Shown: positions 1 through 7,018 of the stretch, piece after piece | Layout of the letters: the number at the start of each line of letters is the position of its first letter | How positions within the stretch are numbered: position 1 is the stretch's first letter | Origin: a virus | Virus record (IMG/VR): IMGVR_UViG_3300044972_001081 | Coordinates: 1 to 45,528 of that record | DNA length: 45,528 nt | Direction: 5' to 3' (one strand) | Program-made: the position numbers and the translations under genes | The notes under the pieces: model-generated | What the model saw: only the letters and a program-made list of their open reading frames with translations | Told to the model about the DNA's origin: nothing | Databases searched by the model: none

Positions 1-105
1 GAACCAGTCATACCAACCGGCTTCAATCTGAGTGGATCGCTTGTTTGCATCAAAGTCACCGCGGAGAAAACGAATAGCAAAGTCTGCGATGGGCATATTA
101 GACAT
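1..105 (-). CDS. Hypothetical protein, N-terminal part (runs off the window)
   Basis: The first 35 codons of a minus-strand gene are in the window, starting MSNMPIADFAIRF; the rest lies before base 1. The ATG at 105-103 follows the leader AGAGGAACC, the same leader used behind other copies of the promoter cassette, and the cassette at 137-165 lies just upstream. The family is not recognised. The start is well supported; the function is unknown. Confidence 0.75.
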   Translation of the reverse strand, partial: MSNMPIADFAIRFLRGDFDANKRSTQIEAGWYDWF

Positions 106-136
106 CTTGTAGGTTCCTCTGTTACCTTATAGAATC

Positions 137-165
137 AGTATAAACTATTTGTAAGTAAATGTCAA
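137..165 (-). promoter_or_regulatory. Early promoter cassette, copy 1
   Basis: On the minus strand this reads TTGACA (165-160), a 17-base spacer, then TATACT (142-137), followed by the conserved GATTCTATAAGG. It drives the gene at 105. The TGA in the -35 is the stop codon of the gene at 162-356. Confidence 0.9.
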
Positions 166-356
166 CCACTAAAAAGTTTCCAAAGTACAAAAATTGGAAT
201 TGACAACGGCCAAAAAAGCCCCGCAGCACAAGATACCAGTGCATCGAGACCTTCAGGATCACCATCTTTATTTTGTTTATCAAAATATTTAAGTGACTTA
301 AAATAAACAAATAATCCAATAACTAGGTAACTTGCAAATAAAAGTTCAGTTACCAT
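162..356 (-). CDS. Small membrane protein
   Basis: The product has 64 residues and two hydrophobic segments, about residues 2-20 and 42-61, joined by a polar loop rich in K, D and N. It should sit in the inner membrane with a cytoplasmic or periplasmic loop. Its ATG overlaps the end of the upstream gene by 7 bases and follows AAGGATTG. The TGA stop falls inside the -35 box of promoter copy 1. No family was recognised. Confidence 0.7.
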   Translation of the reverse strand: MVTELLFASYLVIGLFVYFKSLKYFDKQNKDGDPEGLDALVSCAAGLFWPLSIPIFVLWKLFSG

Positions 357-592
357 ACACTCAATCCTTTCTTGCGGATTACATTATTAATCCGCTTCTT
401 CAGAACATCTACGTTAATGTCATAATCTTCTTGGATATCATAGAATGCTTCCCATTTTTCATTCTGGGACATTTGCATCTTATTATCTACAAACCATTCA
501 ATACGCTTATTGAGATTTAGAACACGAATTTTATCTTCGTAATCAAGCTCTTCGAGAAGATTTTTTCTTTGTTTTTCAAGTACTTCCATCAT
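350..592 (-). CDS. Hypothetical helical protein
   Basis: The product is about 80 residues, beginning MMEVLEKQRK. It is charged and probably helical, with heptad-like leucines in the first 40 residues. A longer reading from 604 would need a TTG start; the ATG at 592 overlaps the upstream TGA as ATGA and has GGAAC upstream, so it is preferred. It belongs to the run of small early genes at 162-2691. Function unknown. Confidence 0.7.
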   Translation of the reverse strand: MMEVLEKQRKNLLEELDYEDKIRVLNLNKRIEWFVDNKMQMSQNEKWEAFYDIQEDYDINVDVLKKRINNVIRKKGLSVW

Positions 593-933
593 GCTACGTT
601 CCAATCAAGATCTTCTTTTGTTTCAACAGATTCATAACCATCATATTCAGTGATACGGTACAAATTGCCTTCTGGAACATCTTCGATCCGAAGTTTTGCA
701 AAGGTGCCGCTAGCCTTGTCACCAAGCGTTTCTACGACTTGAACAAGAATCGGATCATCTCGTTTAATCGAGTGGGGACCATAGAAGTTTTCTAGTCCTT
801 CTACTTTAAACGTATTACCCCATTTAGTTTTTTCTTCTGTATACTTGAAACCTTTTAGATCAAGATACATGCGAGTTGCTTCATCAGAAATACCAAATCC
901 ACCATAACAAGCATTATATACAATTTTAGTCAT
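589..933 (-). CDS. Conserved phage protein (CYGGFG type)
   Basis: The 114-residue product opens with MTKIVYNACYGGFGISDEA, an N-terminal pattern I recognise from small conserved phage proteins of unknown function. It is acidic and soluble, with no membrane segment. The ATG follows GAGGAATCAAA and overlaps the upstream stop as ATGA. It is probably co-transcribed with its neighbours from upstream promoters. The family assignment is from memory of the motif. Confidence 0.75.
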   Translation of the reverse strand: MTKIVYNACYGGFGISDEATRMYLDLKGFKYTEEKTKWGNTFKVEGLENFYGPHSIKRDDPILVQVVETLGDKASGTFAKLRIEDVPEGNLYRITEYDGYESVETKEDLDWNVA

Positions 934-1127
934 TTTGATTCCTCATATTGTTTTAAAACATTTGTAATACGATCATTAGATTCTCGAAACCATTCTACAC
1001 AAGATTCTGCGCAGGCTTTTGCTTGTGGATCATTAATATAAAATGAAAGCACATGAAATTTATCTTCTGCTTCAAACATATCAACAAGACACCGTTTTAG
1101 TTCTGCAATTAAACTAGCTTCAGTCAT
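930..1127 (-). CDS. Hypothetical protein
   Basis: The product has 65 residues, is mostly helical and acidic, and contains two cysteines close together (KACAESC) that are not arranged like a zinc site. It overlaps the previous gene by 8 bases and the next by 4 (ATGA), which implies translational coupling. No family was recognised. Confidence 0.65.
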   Translation of the reverse strand: MTEASLIAELKRCLVDMFEAEDKFHVLSFYINDPQAKACAESCVEWFRESNDRITNVLKQYEESK

Positions 1128-1380
1128 TAGTCAAACCTTTCCAAAATGAATGTTCCAGAATATATTCGGCAGATATTATAAAAACTGATTTATGTTCATC
1201 AGTCCGTTTTTCACCTTCTGGAAGTTTTCGTTCAATCAGATGAAATACTACAGAATGATCCAGTGGCTGGGGTTTCTCAATTCCAATCACAAGTTTATTT
1301 CGATGTGTCGGTTTAATATGGTGCAAAAATTGCGTTGCACGGGCTAAATCACTGATAGAAGAATCTGCAAAGTCCACCAT
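1120..1380 (-). CDS. Hypothetical protein downstream of RNA ligase
   Basis: The product has 86 residues in an alpha/beta pattern without membrane segments. The start is one base after the stop of the RNA ligase gene, and its ribosome site GGAGG lies in the last codons of that gene, so the two are translated from one message. The close pairing may mean a shared role in RNA repair, but nothing in the protein itself shows this. Confidence 0.7.
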   Translation of the reverse strand: MVDFADSSISDLARATQFLHHIKPTHRNKLVIGIEKPQPLDHSVVFHLIERKLPEGEKRTDEHKSVFIISAEYILEHSFWKGLTND

Positions 1381-1381
1381 A

Positions 1382-2509
1382 TTAAACCTCCATCCAGTTC
1401 ATCATTGCTTCGTACTTCGGACCGTTACCAACAGAGTCACGTATCTTCTTGATTACAAGGGCCCGAAGTTCCTTTCCGTCAAGAGCAGAGAAGATGAAAG
1501 CAGCATCTTCTTTGTTAAGGAGGTTCGGAACAAAGTTGATAGCAACTTCCTTCTTTACTCCACCATGCAGGACACGAGCAAGAGTGACAAGACCTTCGAG
1601 TCGACCAAGAACGTTTTCAATAGCAGCATCGAGTCGAAGTTCATATGCGCGAACAACAGCAAGATCAGTTGCATCCAACAAAGGCAGGACGTCATCGAGT
1701 TGTTCATTCACGATGATATCAGCAATGTTCCGATCAGAACGGATCAGGTCCTTGGTCTTGTGGATACGGACATACCAATCATTCTTGATTTTCAGCATGT
1801 GGCCCGTGGTAAAACGGATGATGTCACCCTCACGTCCCTGTTGTTGGCGGGCACGTACGATGTAGTCTGACAGCCCACCGTCTACAGACCCATACTGCGG
1901 AACAACCTCGAAAGGAGCACCGAAATGCAAGTTGCTGATATACTCACCAGTAACAGTGTTACGAATGGCGGTCAGGATCAACTTCGGCTCAGAGTAGTCA
2001 ATAACGATCTTGTTGGTCGGTGCAATGTATTCAAAGATCGGAGTTAAGCCATCGTCCATCATATATTCAAGCCAATCATACTGATTAGCATCAAGCAACT
2101 TTTCAGACTCGACAGCGATATCAGTCACACCCATCTTGGTGGCAAGACGAATCATTCCGTTCATGCGGAGCGGACGAATCATCGAGCCGTCCATCTTTTC
2201 CATGATAACATGAGGTTGAGTCATGTCAATCATATAAATCTGAGTCTCTTCACGCTCGTTCACGTTGAAGAACTTGTGATAGGGCCGCGACATGATGTTG
2301 CCTTCAGTATCGAAGATGATACCGCGGCACTCACGACGAATAGCAGCGCCAAGATCATCAGGACCAGCCATGTTGAAAGTATCCGCCATGGCCACAACAT
2401 AGTTAATTACCGTGCCAAACTCGCGCTCAGCAACAATAAATTCGGAACGGCCTTCGATGTAAGGAAGGACATCAGTGATGGTACGAATTTCAGGAAACAC
2501 ATAGTTCAT
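1382..2509 (-). CDS. rnlA: RNA ligase, T4 Rnl1 type
   Basis: The protein joins RNA ends (5'-phosphate to 3'-OH) through an enzyme-AMP intermediate. It has 375 residues, close to the 374 of T4 Rnl1. The nucleotidyltransferase motifs are in order: RECRGIIFD near residue 59, motif I EKMDGS with the AMP-accepting lysine at K105, FEYI (motif IIIa), and KIKNDWYVR (motif V). In T4 this family mends tRNA cut by anticodon nucleases. A kinase-like gene at 22302 and a Thg1-like gene at 18615 could act in the same repair. The start has GGAAG upstream. The identification is firm; the substrate is inferred. Confidence 0.93.
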   Translation of the reverse strand: MNYVFPEIRTITDVLPYIEGRSEFIVAEREFGTVINYVVAMADTFNMAGPDDLGAAIRRECRGIIFDTEGNIMSRPYHKFFNVNEREETQIYMIDMTQPHVIMEKMDGSMIRPLRMNGMIRLATKMGVTDIAVESEKLLDANQYDWLEYMMDDGLTPIFEYIAPTNKIVIDYSEPKLILTAIRNTVTGEYISNLHFGAPFEVVPQYGSVDGGLSDYIVRARQQQGREGDIIRFTTGHMLKIKNDWYVRIHKTKDLIRSDRNIADIIVNEQLDDVLPLLDATDLAVVRAYELRLDAAIENVLGRLEGLVTLARVLHGGVKKEVAINFVPNLLNKEDAAFIFSALDGKELRALVIKKIRDSVGNGPKYEAMMNWMEV

Positions 2510-2511
2510 TT

Positions 2512-2691
2512 TCAGTCTTCCATCATTACAAAAAAGTTGTGGGTGCCAGCAAAGAAGTCGTTCAGCCAGTCATTGATCATTTGCTTGTAGTCGCTATAGT
2601 GAGCGACTGGATGAGTCAGGAGCTTTAGACCTTTGATTGGATCAAAGGTCGTGTAGGCAGTTTCATAAACCGTGTATTCTACATTGATCAT
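2512..2691 (-). CDS. Small hypothetical protein
   Basis: This 59-residue gene starts MINVEYTVYETAY and ends FFVMMED. It is the first gene behind promoter copy 2, with AGAGGAACTGACC as leader, and stops two bases before the RNA ligase start. The correct spacing to promoter, ribosome site and next gene makes it real despite its size. The function is unknown. Confidence 0.8.
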   Translation of the reverse strand: MINVEYTVYETAYTTFDPIKGLKLLTHPVAHYSDYKQMINDWLNDFFAGTHNFFVMMED

Positions 2692-2718
2692 GGTCAGTTC
2701 CTCTTACCTTATAGAATC

Positions 2719-2747
2719 AGTATAAACTATTCAGGTGGTAATGTCAA
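2719..2747 (-). promoter_or_regulatory. Early promoter cassette, copy 2
   Basis: TTGACA (2747-2742), a 17-base spacer and TATACT (2724-2719) are followed by GATTCTATAAGG. The spacer differs from most copies (ATTACCACCTGAATAG...) but matches the copy at 18285-18313. It heads the 2512-gene and RNA ligase message. The -35 lies within the end of the 2731-3069 gene. Confidence 0.9.
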
Positions 2748-3069
2748 CCCACTTAATCAAATTAAAATCAGGAAAAACAATTTTTGCATGCACAACTTCA
2801 CAGAGACCATTCTGAACTCTTGCTTTCCAAAAATCATCAGATCCTTCGCCCTTACCTTCAAGTTCAATTAGAATTTTTGGATATTGCAAGGAGACTCGCG
2901 CGCAATCTTCTTTCCAGTCATACCATTTTGATTCAAAATAATTTGTAAGTGTGGTCCCATCATCCAAAAATTCATAGTCATGAAGATCAAGATCTTTTGC
3001 AATCTTCAAACCTTGGTTTGCATTATCAAGATTTGAAATTTTTAACTCATATTGTGTGTAGTATCCCAT
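2731..3069 (-). CDS. Conserved phage protein (MGYYT...WYDWKED type)
   Basis: The 112-residue product begins MGYYTQYELKI and carries WYDWKED and a GEGSDDFW stretch. This combination I recognise from small conserved proteins in phages and bacteria, function unknown. It is soluble. Its last codons are overprinted by promoter copy 2, and its start overlaps the upstream stop by one base. Confidence 0.75.
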   Translation of the reverse strand: MGYYTQYELKISNLDNANQGLKIAKDLDLHDYEFLDDGTTLTNYFESKWYDWKEDCARVSLQYPKILIELEGKGEGSDDFWKARVQNGLCEVVHAKIVFPDFNLIKWVDITT

Positions 3070-3320
3070 TAAAATCCCCCGTTAGTGTCCCAGTATTCTG
3101 CATTTTCTTTTTCAATTTGATCCCACTGTTCTTTGAGAATCGACACATCATATTCATTAGCCAAATATGGCTCTTGCCAGTAAGGTTCTCCGACAGGTGC
3201 CATTACAGAGGTTCCACCTTCATGAACATAGAACATATCGCTGTAATCTGCATCTACATAGATGCGAATTTCCCCGCCTTCTTCATAAGAAGACCAGCTA
3301 GCTTCATAAACAAGTTGCAT
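3069..3320 (-). CDS. Hypothetical acidic protein
   Basis: The product has 83 residues, is strongly acidic and rich in tyrosine and tryptophan. There is no membrane segment or known motif. It is linked by a TAATG overlap to the 2731-3069 gene and lies in the message from promoter copy 3. Confidence 0.7.
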   Translation of the reverse strand: MQLVYEASWSSYEEGGEIRIYVDADYSDMFYVHEGGTSVMAPVGEPYWQEPYLANEYDVSILKEQWDQIEKENAEYWDTNGGF

Positions 3321-3321
3321 T

Positions 3322-3477
3322 TTAAACCTTCATACATAGAAGTGTAAGTTTGGCATAGCGCCGAATTTCTTCATCGGATGATTCTGAAAAGTCAAACGAA
3401 TACATTCGTTCATAGACTAGACTGGCAGTTTCCATAGGAATATTCAGAAGTTCAGAGATAACACTAACCCAGTACAT
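3322..3477 (-). CDS. Small hypothetical protein
   Basis: This 51-residue gene starts MYWVSVISELLNIPM behind AAAGGAAACACA and is the first gene of promoter copy 3. It ends one base before the 3320 start. It is helical, with a SESSDEE acidic patch near the middle. The function is unknown. Confidence 0.75.
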   Translation of the reverse strand: MYWVSVISELLNIPMETASLVYERMYSFDFSESSDEEIRRYAKLTLLCMKV

Positions 3478-3506
3478 TGTGTTTCCTTTTCATGCCTTAT
3501 AGAATC

Positions 3507-3535
3507 AGTATAAACTATTTGAAATCAAATGTCAA
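3507..3535 (-). promoter_or_regulatory. Early promoter cassette, copy 3
   Basis: TTGACA (3535-3530), 17 bases, TATACT (3512-3507), then GATTCTATAAGG. The spacer has the usual ATTTG-N4-CAAAT dyad. It follows directly on the terminator at 3536-3564. Confidence 0.92.
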
Positions 3536-3564
3536 CAAAAAAGGCGAGGAATTTCTCCCTCGCC
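3536..3564 (-). terminator. Rho-independent terminator of the SPFH operon
   Basis: On the minus strand GGCGAGG pairs with CCTCGCC across an 8-base loop and is followed by six T. It lies 25 bases after the SPFH stop and abuts promoter copy 3, giving a clean unit boundary. Confidence 0.9.
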
Positions 3565-3588
3565 GAAATTTATTTGTAAGGATAGATC

Positions 3589-4980
3589 TTATTTTGTAGT
3601 AATGGTTGTATCCACTGCAAGATCTTTTGCGGTTTTCACCATCAGCATGTTCATGAAACTTTCAACAGTCCCAAGGGCCGAACCAGAATTTCCTGAACCA
3701 TTGCCACCAGCAATAACTGTGGATGGAACATTGATCTTGGAAGCAGCATCAGCCCATACTTTTTGTGCTTCGGTCCATGCCGCAAGTTTTTGTGCAAGAG
3801 CACCATCGGCCTCAAGGATTACACGCTTTTCATATGCAGCAGCATCGGCACCAACTTGAACAGATTCAGCATCAATTCGAGCACGTTCAAGGTTAATAGC
3901 AGCAGTTTCCTTTGCTACACGAGCCTCTTCACGGACACGTTCAGCAGCAGTAATTGCAAGTTTCTTCTGGGTTTCGGCCTCGGTGGTCAACTGGATTTGT
4001 TCGGTCTTTGCTTCTGCTTGACGCTTTGCAATTTCAGTATCACCTTCTGCAATTCGGAGCAGACGCTGTTCCTCTTGTTCAAGCCGCTGTTCCTTTGCAA
4101 TGACCCGACGAGATACAGCATCCTTACGCTTCTTTTGTTGTTCCTCGAATGCAGGGTCAGCCTCGATTTTTTCTAGGATTGCCTGACTAACTAGGATACC
4201 ATATTGCAGATATTCCGGAACAGTACGAATTTCTTTACCATTACCATCAAGCACCTTTTCGGCAACCATGATAGTGACGGTGGTAGCACCAACATCTGAA
4301 GTATCAGCTGCGTTTACAGTATCAGATGCAGCAGCACCGGAAGAATCAGCATTCAGTGCATCAATTACTTTTGGAACAAGTTGGACTTTGGGTTGACCTT
4401 TCATCAGAGTATCTTTGAACTCGATTTTAAATTGATCTCGCATCTGGCCAGAGAAATACTGTTCCATAGTAAACATGTTAGCAACAGTGTCGATTGCTGT
4501 AGTAACACTTGGACGAAGTGTCGTGGTAATCAGGCGCTCTGGTGACCGAAAGTCGCGGGCCATTTTCAAGAATTGGTCCGAATCTTGAGGAATACCGAAA
4601 CGAGTTGTTTGGAATACATCGCCAGTCCAGTTATCACTCATACGAACATTATATGAGCCGCTAACTGAACTTCCTTCAGCGTCAGGATCAAGTGTATGTG
4701 CTACAGTAATGAAGTAAGGCCATGCAGTTGAAGTTCCCCAGGCAGAAAAATACCAACCAGTTTCACAAGTTGAACTTTCAGATCCAAAAATTGTTCGGAC
4801 GTGTTGGCAATAACCAGCATCATTATAACTGATGGCACCAAAACCACCGATGAGAAGACCAAATGATGCAAGAATAGGAACAAAAATCCTTTTCAAAGTA
4901 CCAAGTTCTGCCGGCACCCTGACAAGTTTAAGTACAGTAGCAAGTACCAAAAATAGTACGGCCATAAAAATAGTAAACAT
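3589..4980 (-). CDS. SPFH/Band-7 (flotillin/prohibitin-like) membrane protein
   Basis: The 463-residue product has one or two N-terminal membrane segments (about 3-22 and 32-52), a middle part of SPFH type (about 50-270) and a long Ala/Glu/Arg-rich coiled coil (about 270-420) like the flotillin tail. Such proteins build ring-shaped scaffolds in the inner membrane and often control membrane proteases. It is the third gene of an operon with two tiny membrane proteins, ends at a strong terminator, and has an excellent AAGGAG site. The role in infection is unknown; membrane remodelling or protection against membrane-acting defences is possible but inferred. Confidence 0.85.
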   Translation of the reverse strand: MFTIFMAVLFLVLATVLKLVRVPAELGTLKRIFVPILASFGLLIGGFGAISYNDAGYCQHVRTIFGSESSTCETGWYFSAWGTSTAWPYFITVAHTLDPDAEGSSVSGSYNVRMSDNWTGDVFQTTRFGIPQDSDQFLKMARDFRSPERLITTTLRPSVTTAIDTVANMFTMEQYFSGQMRDQFKIEFKDTLMKGQPKVQLVPKVIDALNADSSGAAASDTVNAADTSDVGATTVTIMVAEKVLDGNGKEIRTVPEYLQYGILVSQAILEKIEADPAFEEQQKKRKDAVSRRVIAKEQRLEQEEQRLLRIAEGDTEIAKRQAEAKTEQIQLTTEAETQKKLAITAAERVREEARVAKETAAINLERARIDAESVQVGADAAAYEKRVILEADGALAQKLAAWTEAQKVWADAASKINVPSTVIAGGNGSGNSGSALGTVESFMNMLMVKTAKDLAVDTTITTK

Positions 4981-4994
4981 TGTATAGTTTCTCC

Positions 4995-5096
4995 TTAGTG
5001 TGTTTTATTTAGTTGTGTTTGTTGATCTTTGTATTCGGTGTAAACCCATACAAAGAATGGAATATATGCTAGAAAAAGTGCAATCGCTAAGTTCAT
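4995..5096 (-). CDS. Tiny membrane protein, SPFH operon
   Basis: The gene encodes 33 residues: MNLAIALFLAYIPFFVWVY as one membrane segment, then a short polar tail. Its ATG overlaps the upstream TGA (ATGA), and its TAA is part of the CTAAGGAG ribosome site of the SPFH gene. This coupling suggests that it works with the SPFH protein. Confidence 0.72.
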   Translation of the reverse strand: MNLAIALFLAYIPFFVWVYTEYKDQQTQLNKTH

Positions 5097-5248
5097 TTAT
5101 CTTGTTCCCTATTATCAACTACCTTTTCGACAATATTTCCATCTTCGTCCTTATCTTTGACATATGTATAAGTATTTTTACTTTTAACAGGCCAGAAGAT
5201 ACCGATAACAAGAACGATAAAACATGTAATAAGAATTAGCGTAATCAT
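5093..5248 (-). CDS. Small membrane protein, SPFH operon
   Basis: The gene encodes 51 residues, MITLILITCFIVLVIGIFW as a single membrane helix followed by a charged tail rich in Lys and Asp/Glu. ATGA overlaps exist at both ends. It is probably a small partner of the SPFH protein or simply its neighbour in the message. Confidence 0.75.
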   Translation of the reverse strand: MITLILITCFIVLVIGIFWPVKSKNTYTYVKDKDEDGNIVEKVVDNREQDK

Positions 5249-5475
5249 GATAGAATCTCAGCTGGTTCAAATTCTGTTCGGACTGTTTCAGGAGTCCCGT
5301 AATAGACACTCCATTTCATACGAAACTTCTTTCCAGTTTTGTGTAAAAAATCACGGGTGAATACTCCATAATCCTCTTGACTGTCAATACATTCTTCATC
5401 TGAGATTGCAGTAAAAAGTGGATGAAGTTCATCAATGATGCAGTGTAGGTGTTGCTCGATAATTGATATTGTCAT
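5245..5475 (-). CDS. Hypothetical protein
   Basis: The 76-residue product begins MTISIIEQHLHCIIDEL. The ATG at 5475 is joined to the upstream stop as TAATG, so it is preferred over a longer reading from 5559 that would overlap most of the 5475-5645 gene. It is soluble and slightly acidic. The family is not recognised. Confidence 0.7.
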   Translation of the reverse strand: MTISIIEQHLHCIIDELHPLFTAISDEECIDSQEDYGVFTRDFLHKTGKKFRMKWSVYYGTPETVRTEFEPAEILS

Positions 5476-5645
5476 TAGGTTTTTCCAATAAGTCCTCTGA
5501 TAAATGCCCAAATGAAGAAGATAGGAGTTAGAAAAATCAGTAACAATAACCCTATCCAAAAATGTTCTACAAGTACAAGTGCAGAACCATATACTGTTAC
5601 TAGAATGAAAGCAAAAACAATAATTGCAAAAACCAGTTCAACCAT
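5475..5645 (-). CDS. Small two-helix membrane protein
   Basis: The 56-residue product starts MVELVFAIIVFAFILVTVYG and has a second hydrophobic segment (about 29-50). Both ends are coupled by TAATG overlaps to its neighbours. Function unknown; it adds to the group of small membrane proteins upstream of the SPFH gene. Confidence 0.72.
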   Translation of the reverse strand: MVELVFAIIVFAFILVTVYGSALVLVEHFWIGLLLLIFLTPIFFIWAFIRGLIGKT

Positions 5646-5983
5646 TATGGTCTCACAATAATATTGTTGTCTCTATAGCGAGAAACTAGAATTACTTCAT
5701 AACCTTTGAGTTCTGGGTGTTTCCGAAGATGCCGCAGGAATGCCCGATATGATTTGCAATCAGAATGAGTAGATGCACCCGCGGGTGTCATCGTATTAGC
5801 AGTTACCCACTTCTTTGTCTGAAAGCACCACCAAAGTGAAGGTTGATCATCATTCCGAAATACGGTGATTCCCATGAACCATCGACGGAGAATACGTTGA
5901 CCTTTTGGTGCTTCGAAAGTGATGTTCATTTGATTCTTTAATGATATTAAGTAAGAAGATTTTGCGAGTTTGCTGTTGGTCAT
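5645..5983 (-). CDS. Hypothetical basic protein
   Basis: The 112-residue product is basic (many Arg/Lys) and contains SLWWCFQTKKW in the middle. The ATG at 5983 is coupled by TAATG; a second ATG at residue 19 is possible. The charge would allow nucleic-acid binding, but no motif proves it. Confidence 0.7.
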   Translation of the reverse strand: MTNSKLAKSSYLISLKNQMNITFEAPKGQRILRRWFMGITVFRNDDQPSLWWCFQTKKWVTANTMTPAGASTHSDCKSYRAFLRHLRKHPELKGYEVILVSRYRDNNIIVRP

Positions 5984-6240
5984 TACACTTCCACATCTTG
6001 ATATTGAACTTCCAAGATTTCATAGTCATGCTTTGGGTTTTTAGGAATCCAACGACCTGTTACATAACGATGTTTATTACCATGGTTTGGTAAATCCAAG
6101 TATGCTTCTTTCGATGTCGGCCACGATTCCAATACAGACCTGTCACCTCGTATGGACATACCATATTGATCTACTTGTTGAATGACGACTTGCCACTCAC
6201 ATCGCATTGTTTTGATACGGAAATTCTTCGTTTGGTTCAT
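5983..6240 (-). CDS. Hypothetical basic protein
   Basis: The product is about 85 residues, starting MNQTKNFRIKTM. An upstream ATG at 6252 lies at the expected transcription start and would leave no leader, whereas the ATG at 6240 has TGAGGTAC at the right distance, so the shorter form is chosen. It is basic and soluble; the family is not recognised. Confidence 0.7.
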   Translation of the reverse strand: MNQTKNFRIKTMRCEWQVVIQQVDQYGMSIRGDRSVLESWPTSKEAYLDLPNHGNKHRYVTGRWIPKNPKHDYEILEVQYQDVEV

Positions 6241-6258
6241 TTTGTACCTCATATAGAC

Positions 6259-6287
6259 AATATATACTGATTCTCTACTGTTGTAAA
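6259..6287 (-). promoter_or_regulatory. Promoter of the second type (reversed AGAATCAGTATA)
   Basis: TTTACA (6287-6282), 17 bases, TATATT (6264-6259). The spacer end reads AGAATCAGTA and runs into the -10, so the 12-base word of the cassette promoters is present in the opposite orientation. It drives the genes from 6240 downward. Confidence 0.85.
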
Positions 6288-6295
6288 CAAAAATA

Positions 6296-6505
6296 TTATG
6301 CCAACACGATTTTAATTTCTTTCAACTCAAAGTCAGGAAGATCATCTTTTGCATATGAAGGTTGATTTGTCATTGTACGAGTTGCTGCACCTTTCGATGT
6401 GTAGACACGAGCTTTCTGAAGCTCATCGGTCAATGTGTGACCCCATGCATCTGTTTTCTGCAGATATTTCAGAGTAAGTTTATCTCGGAGAACATATGAG
6501 GTCAT
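6296..6505 (-). CDS. Hypothetical protein
   Basis: The 69-residue product begins MTSYVLRDKLTLKYL. Longer readings start at or upstream of the predicted transcription start, so the ATG at 6505, which has AAAGGTGA upstream, is chosen. It contains Lys- and Thr-rich parts and no membrane segment. It stands alone between two promoters. Function unknown. Confidence 0.7.
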   Translation of the reverse strand: MTSYVLRDKLTLKYLQKTDAWGHTLTDELQKARVYTSKGAATRTMTNQPSYAKDDLPDFELKEIKIVLA

Positions 6506-6535
6506 GGTCGTTTCACCTTTTGTTTTCATAATAGC

Positions 6536-6564
6536 AATATATACTGATTCTATTTCATTGTAAA
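6536..6564 (-). promoter_or_regulatory. Promoter of the second type (reversed AGAATCAGTATA)
   Basis: TTTACA (6564-6559), 17 bases, TATATT (6541-6536), with AGAATCAGTATA spanning the spacer end and -10. It drives the 6296-6505 gene and lies back to back with the plus-strand promoter at 6598-6625. Confidence 0.85.
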
Positions 6565-6597
6565 CCAAATTATTTTACTTAAGTACGATATTTTTAG

Positions 6598-6625
6598 TTG
6601 ACATTATCTTAACACATGGTATAAT
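6598..6625 (+). promoter_or_regulatory. Full-consensus plus-strand promoter
   Basis: TTGACA (6598-6603), 16 bases, TATAAT (6620-6625), both hexamers perfect. Directly after it, TGGAT-TATC-ATCCA (6626-6639) forms a dyad over the expected start site. No convincing plus-strand gene follows; transcription would run antisense into 6698-7288. Confidence 0.75.
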
Positions 6626-6697
6626 TGGATTATCATCCATAAAGATATATGAATCAGTTAATTGAATTTAAACTGAAAGAATCAAGAAAAGTATATA

Positions 6698-6883
6698 TTA
6701 GTCGTCCCAGGCAGCATTGCTCCATCCTTCATCCCAAGCAAGGTAAAAATCCCACTCGTCATTGTTGTTATACTGGTTATCCTCCGATCCCATACCGTTT
6801 TGATATGCACGATAGCATTCTTCACGTGCATCCGATACAGTATGATCCGAAGAATGAACCCAGTTGTAGTATTCTTCGTCCAT
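6698..6883 (-). CDS. Very acidic small protein
   Basis: The 61-residue product is extremely acidic and rich in Asn, Trp and Tyr (ends EGWSNAAWDD). Strong acidity in a small phage protein can mean DNA mimicry, but there is no homology to support that. It is coupled by TAATG to the gene before it. The 130-base gap after it holds promoters on both strands. Confidence 0.7.
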   Translation of the reverse strand: MDEEYYNWVHSSDHTVSDAREECYRAYQNGMGSEDNQYNNNDEWDFYLAWDEGWSNAAWDD

Positions 6884-7017
6884 TAACTTGCTCCCAAAAT
6901 TAACATCATCACGCCGAAAACAGTAAACAAGATTGCAAATGCAGTACCTACTTTATCGGTAGATATAACAAATAGCAATGGTGTGATCACAAGCATAATT
7001 AGACCTGCGGCAGCCAT
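6883..7017 (-). CDS. Small membrane protein
   Basis: The gene encodes 44 residues, MAAAGLIMLVITPLLFVI as the first membrane helix and a second from about residue 26 to 42. The start lies one base after the upstream stop and the end is a TAATG overlap. Function unknown. Confidence 0.72.
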   Translation of the reverse strand: MAAAGLIMLVITPLLFVISTDKVGTAFAILFTVFGVMMLILGAS

Positions 7018-7018
7018 T

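Noticed and set aside
1449-1865. Long plus-strand ORFs opposite the RNA ligase gene
   Set aside because: Arg/Ser-rich antisense shadows of a well-supported gene, without ribosome site or promoter.
6578-6643. 21-codon minus-strand ORF in the 6.6 kb gap
   Set aside because: No ribosome site and it overlaps the plus-strand promoter.
6649-6903. Plus-strand ORF of 84 codons after the consensus promoter
   Set aside because: Most of it mirrors the acidic minus-strand gene; the ribosome site is poor. The promoter is kept as a finding, the ORF is not called.
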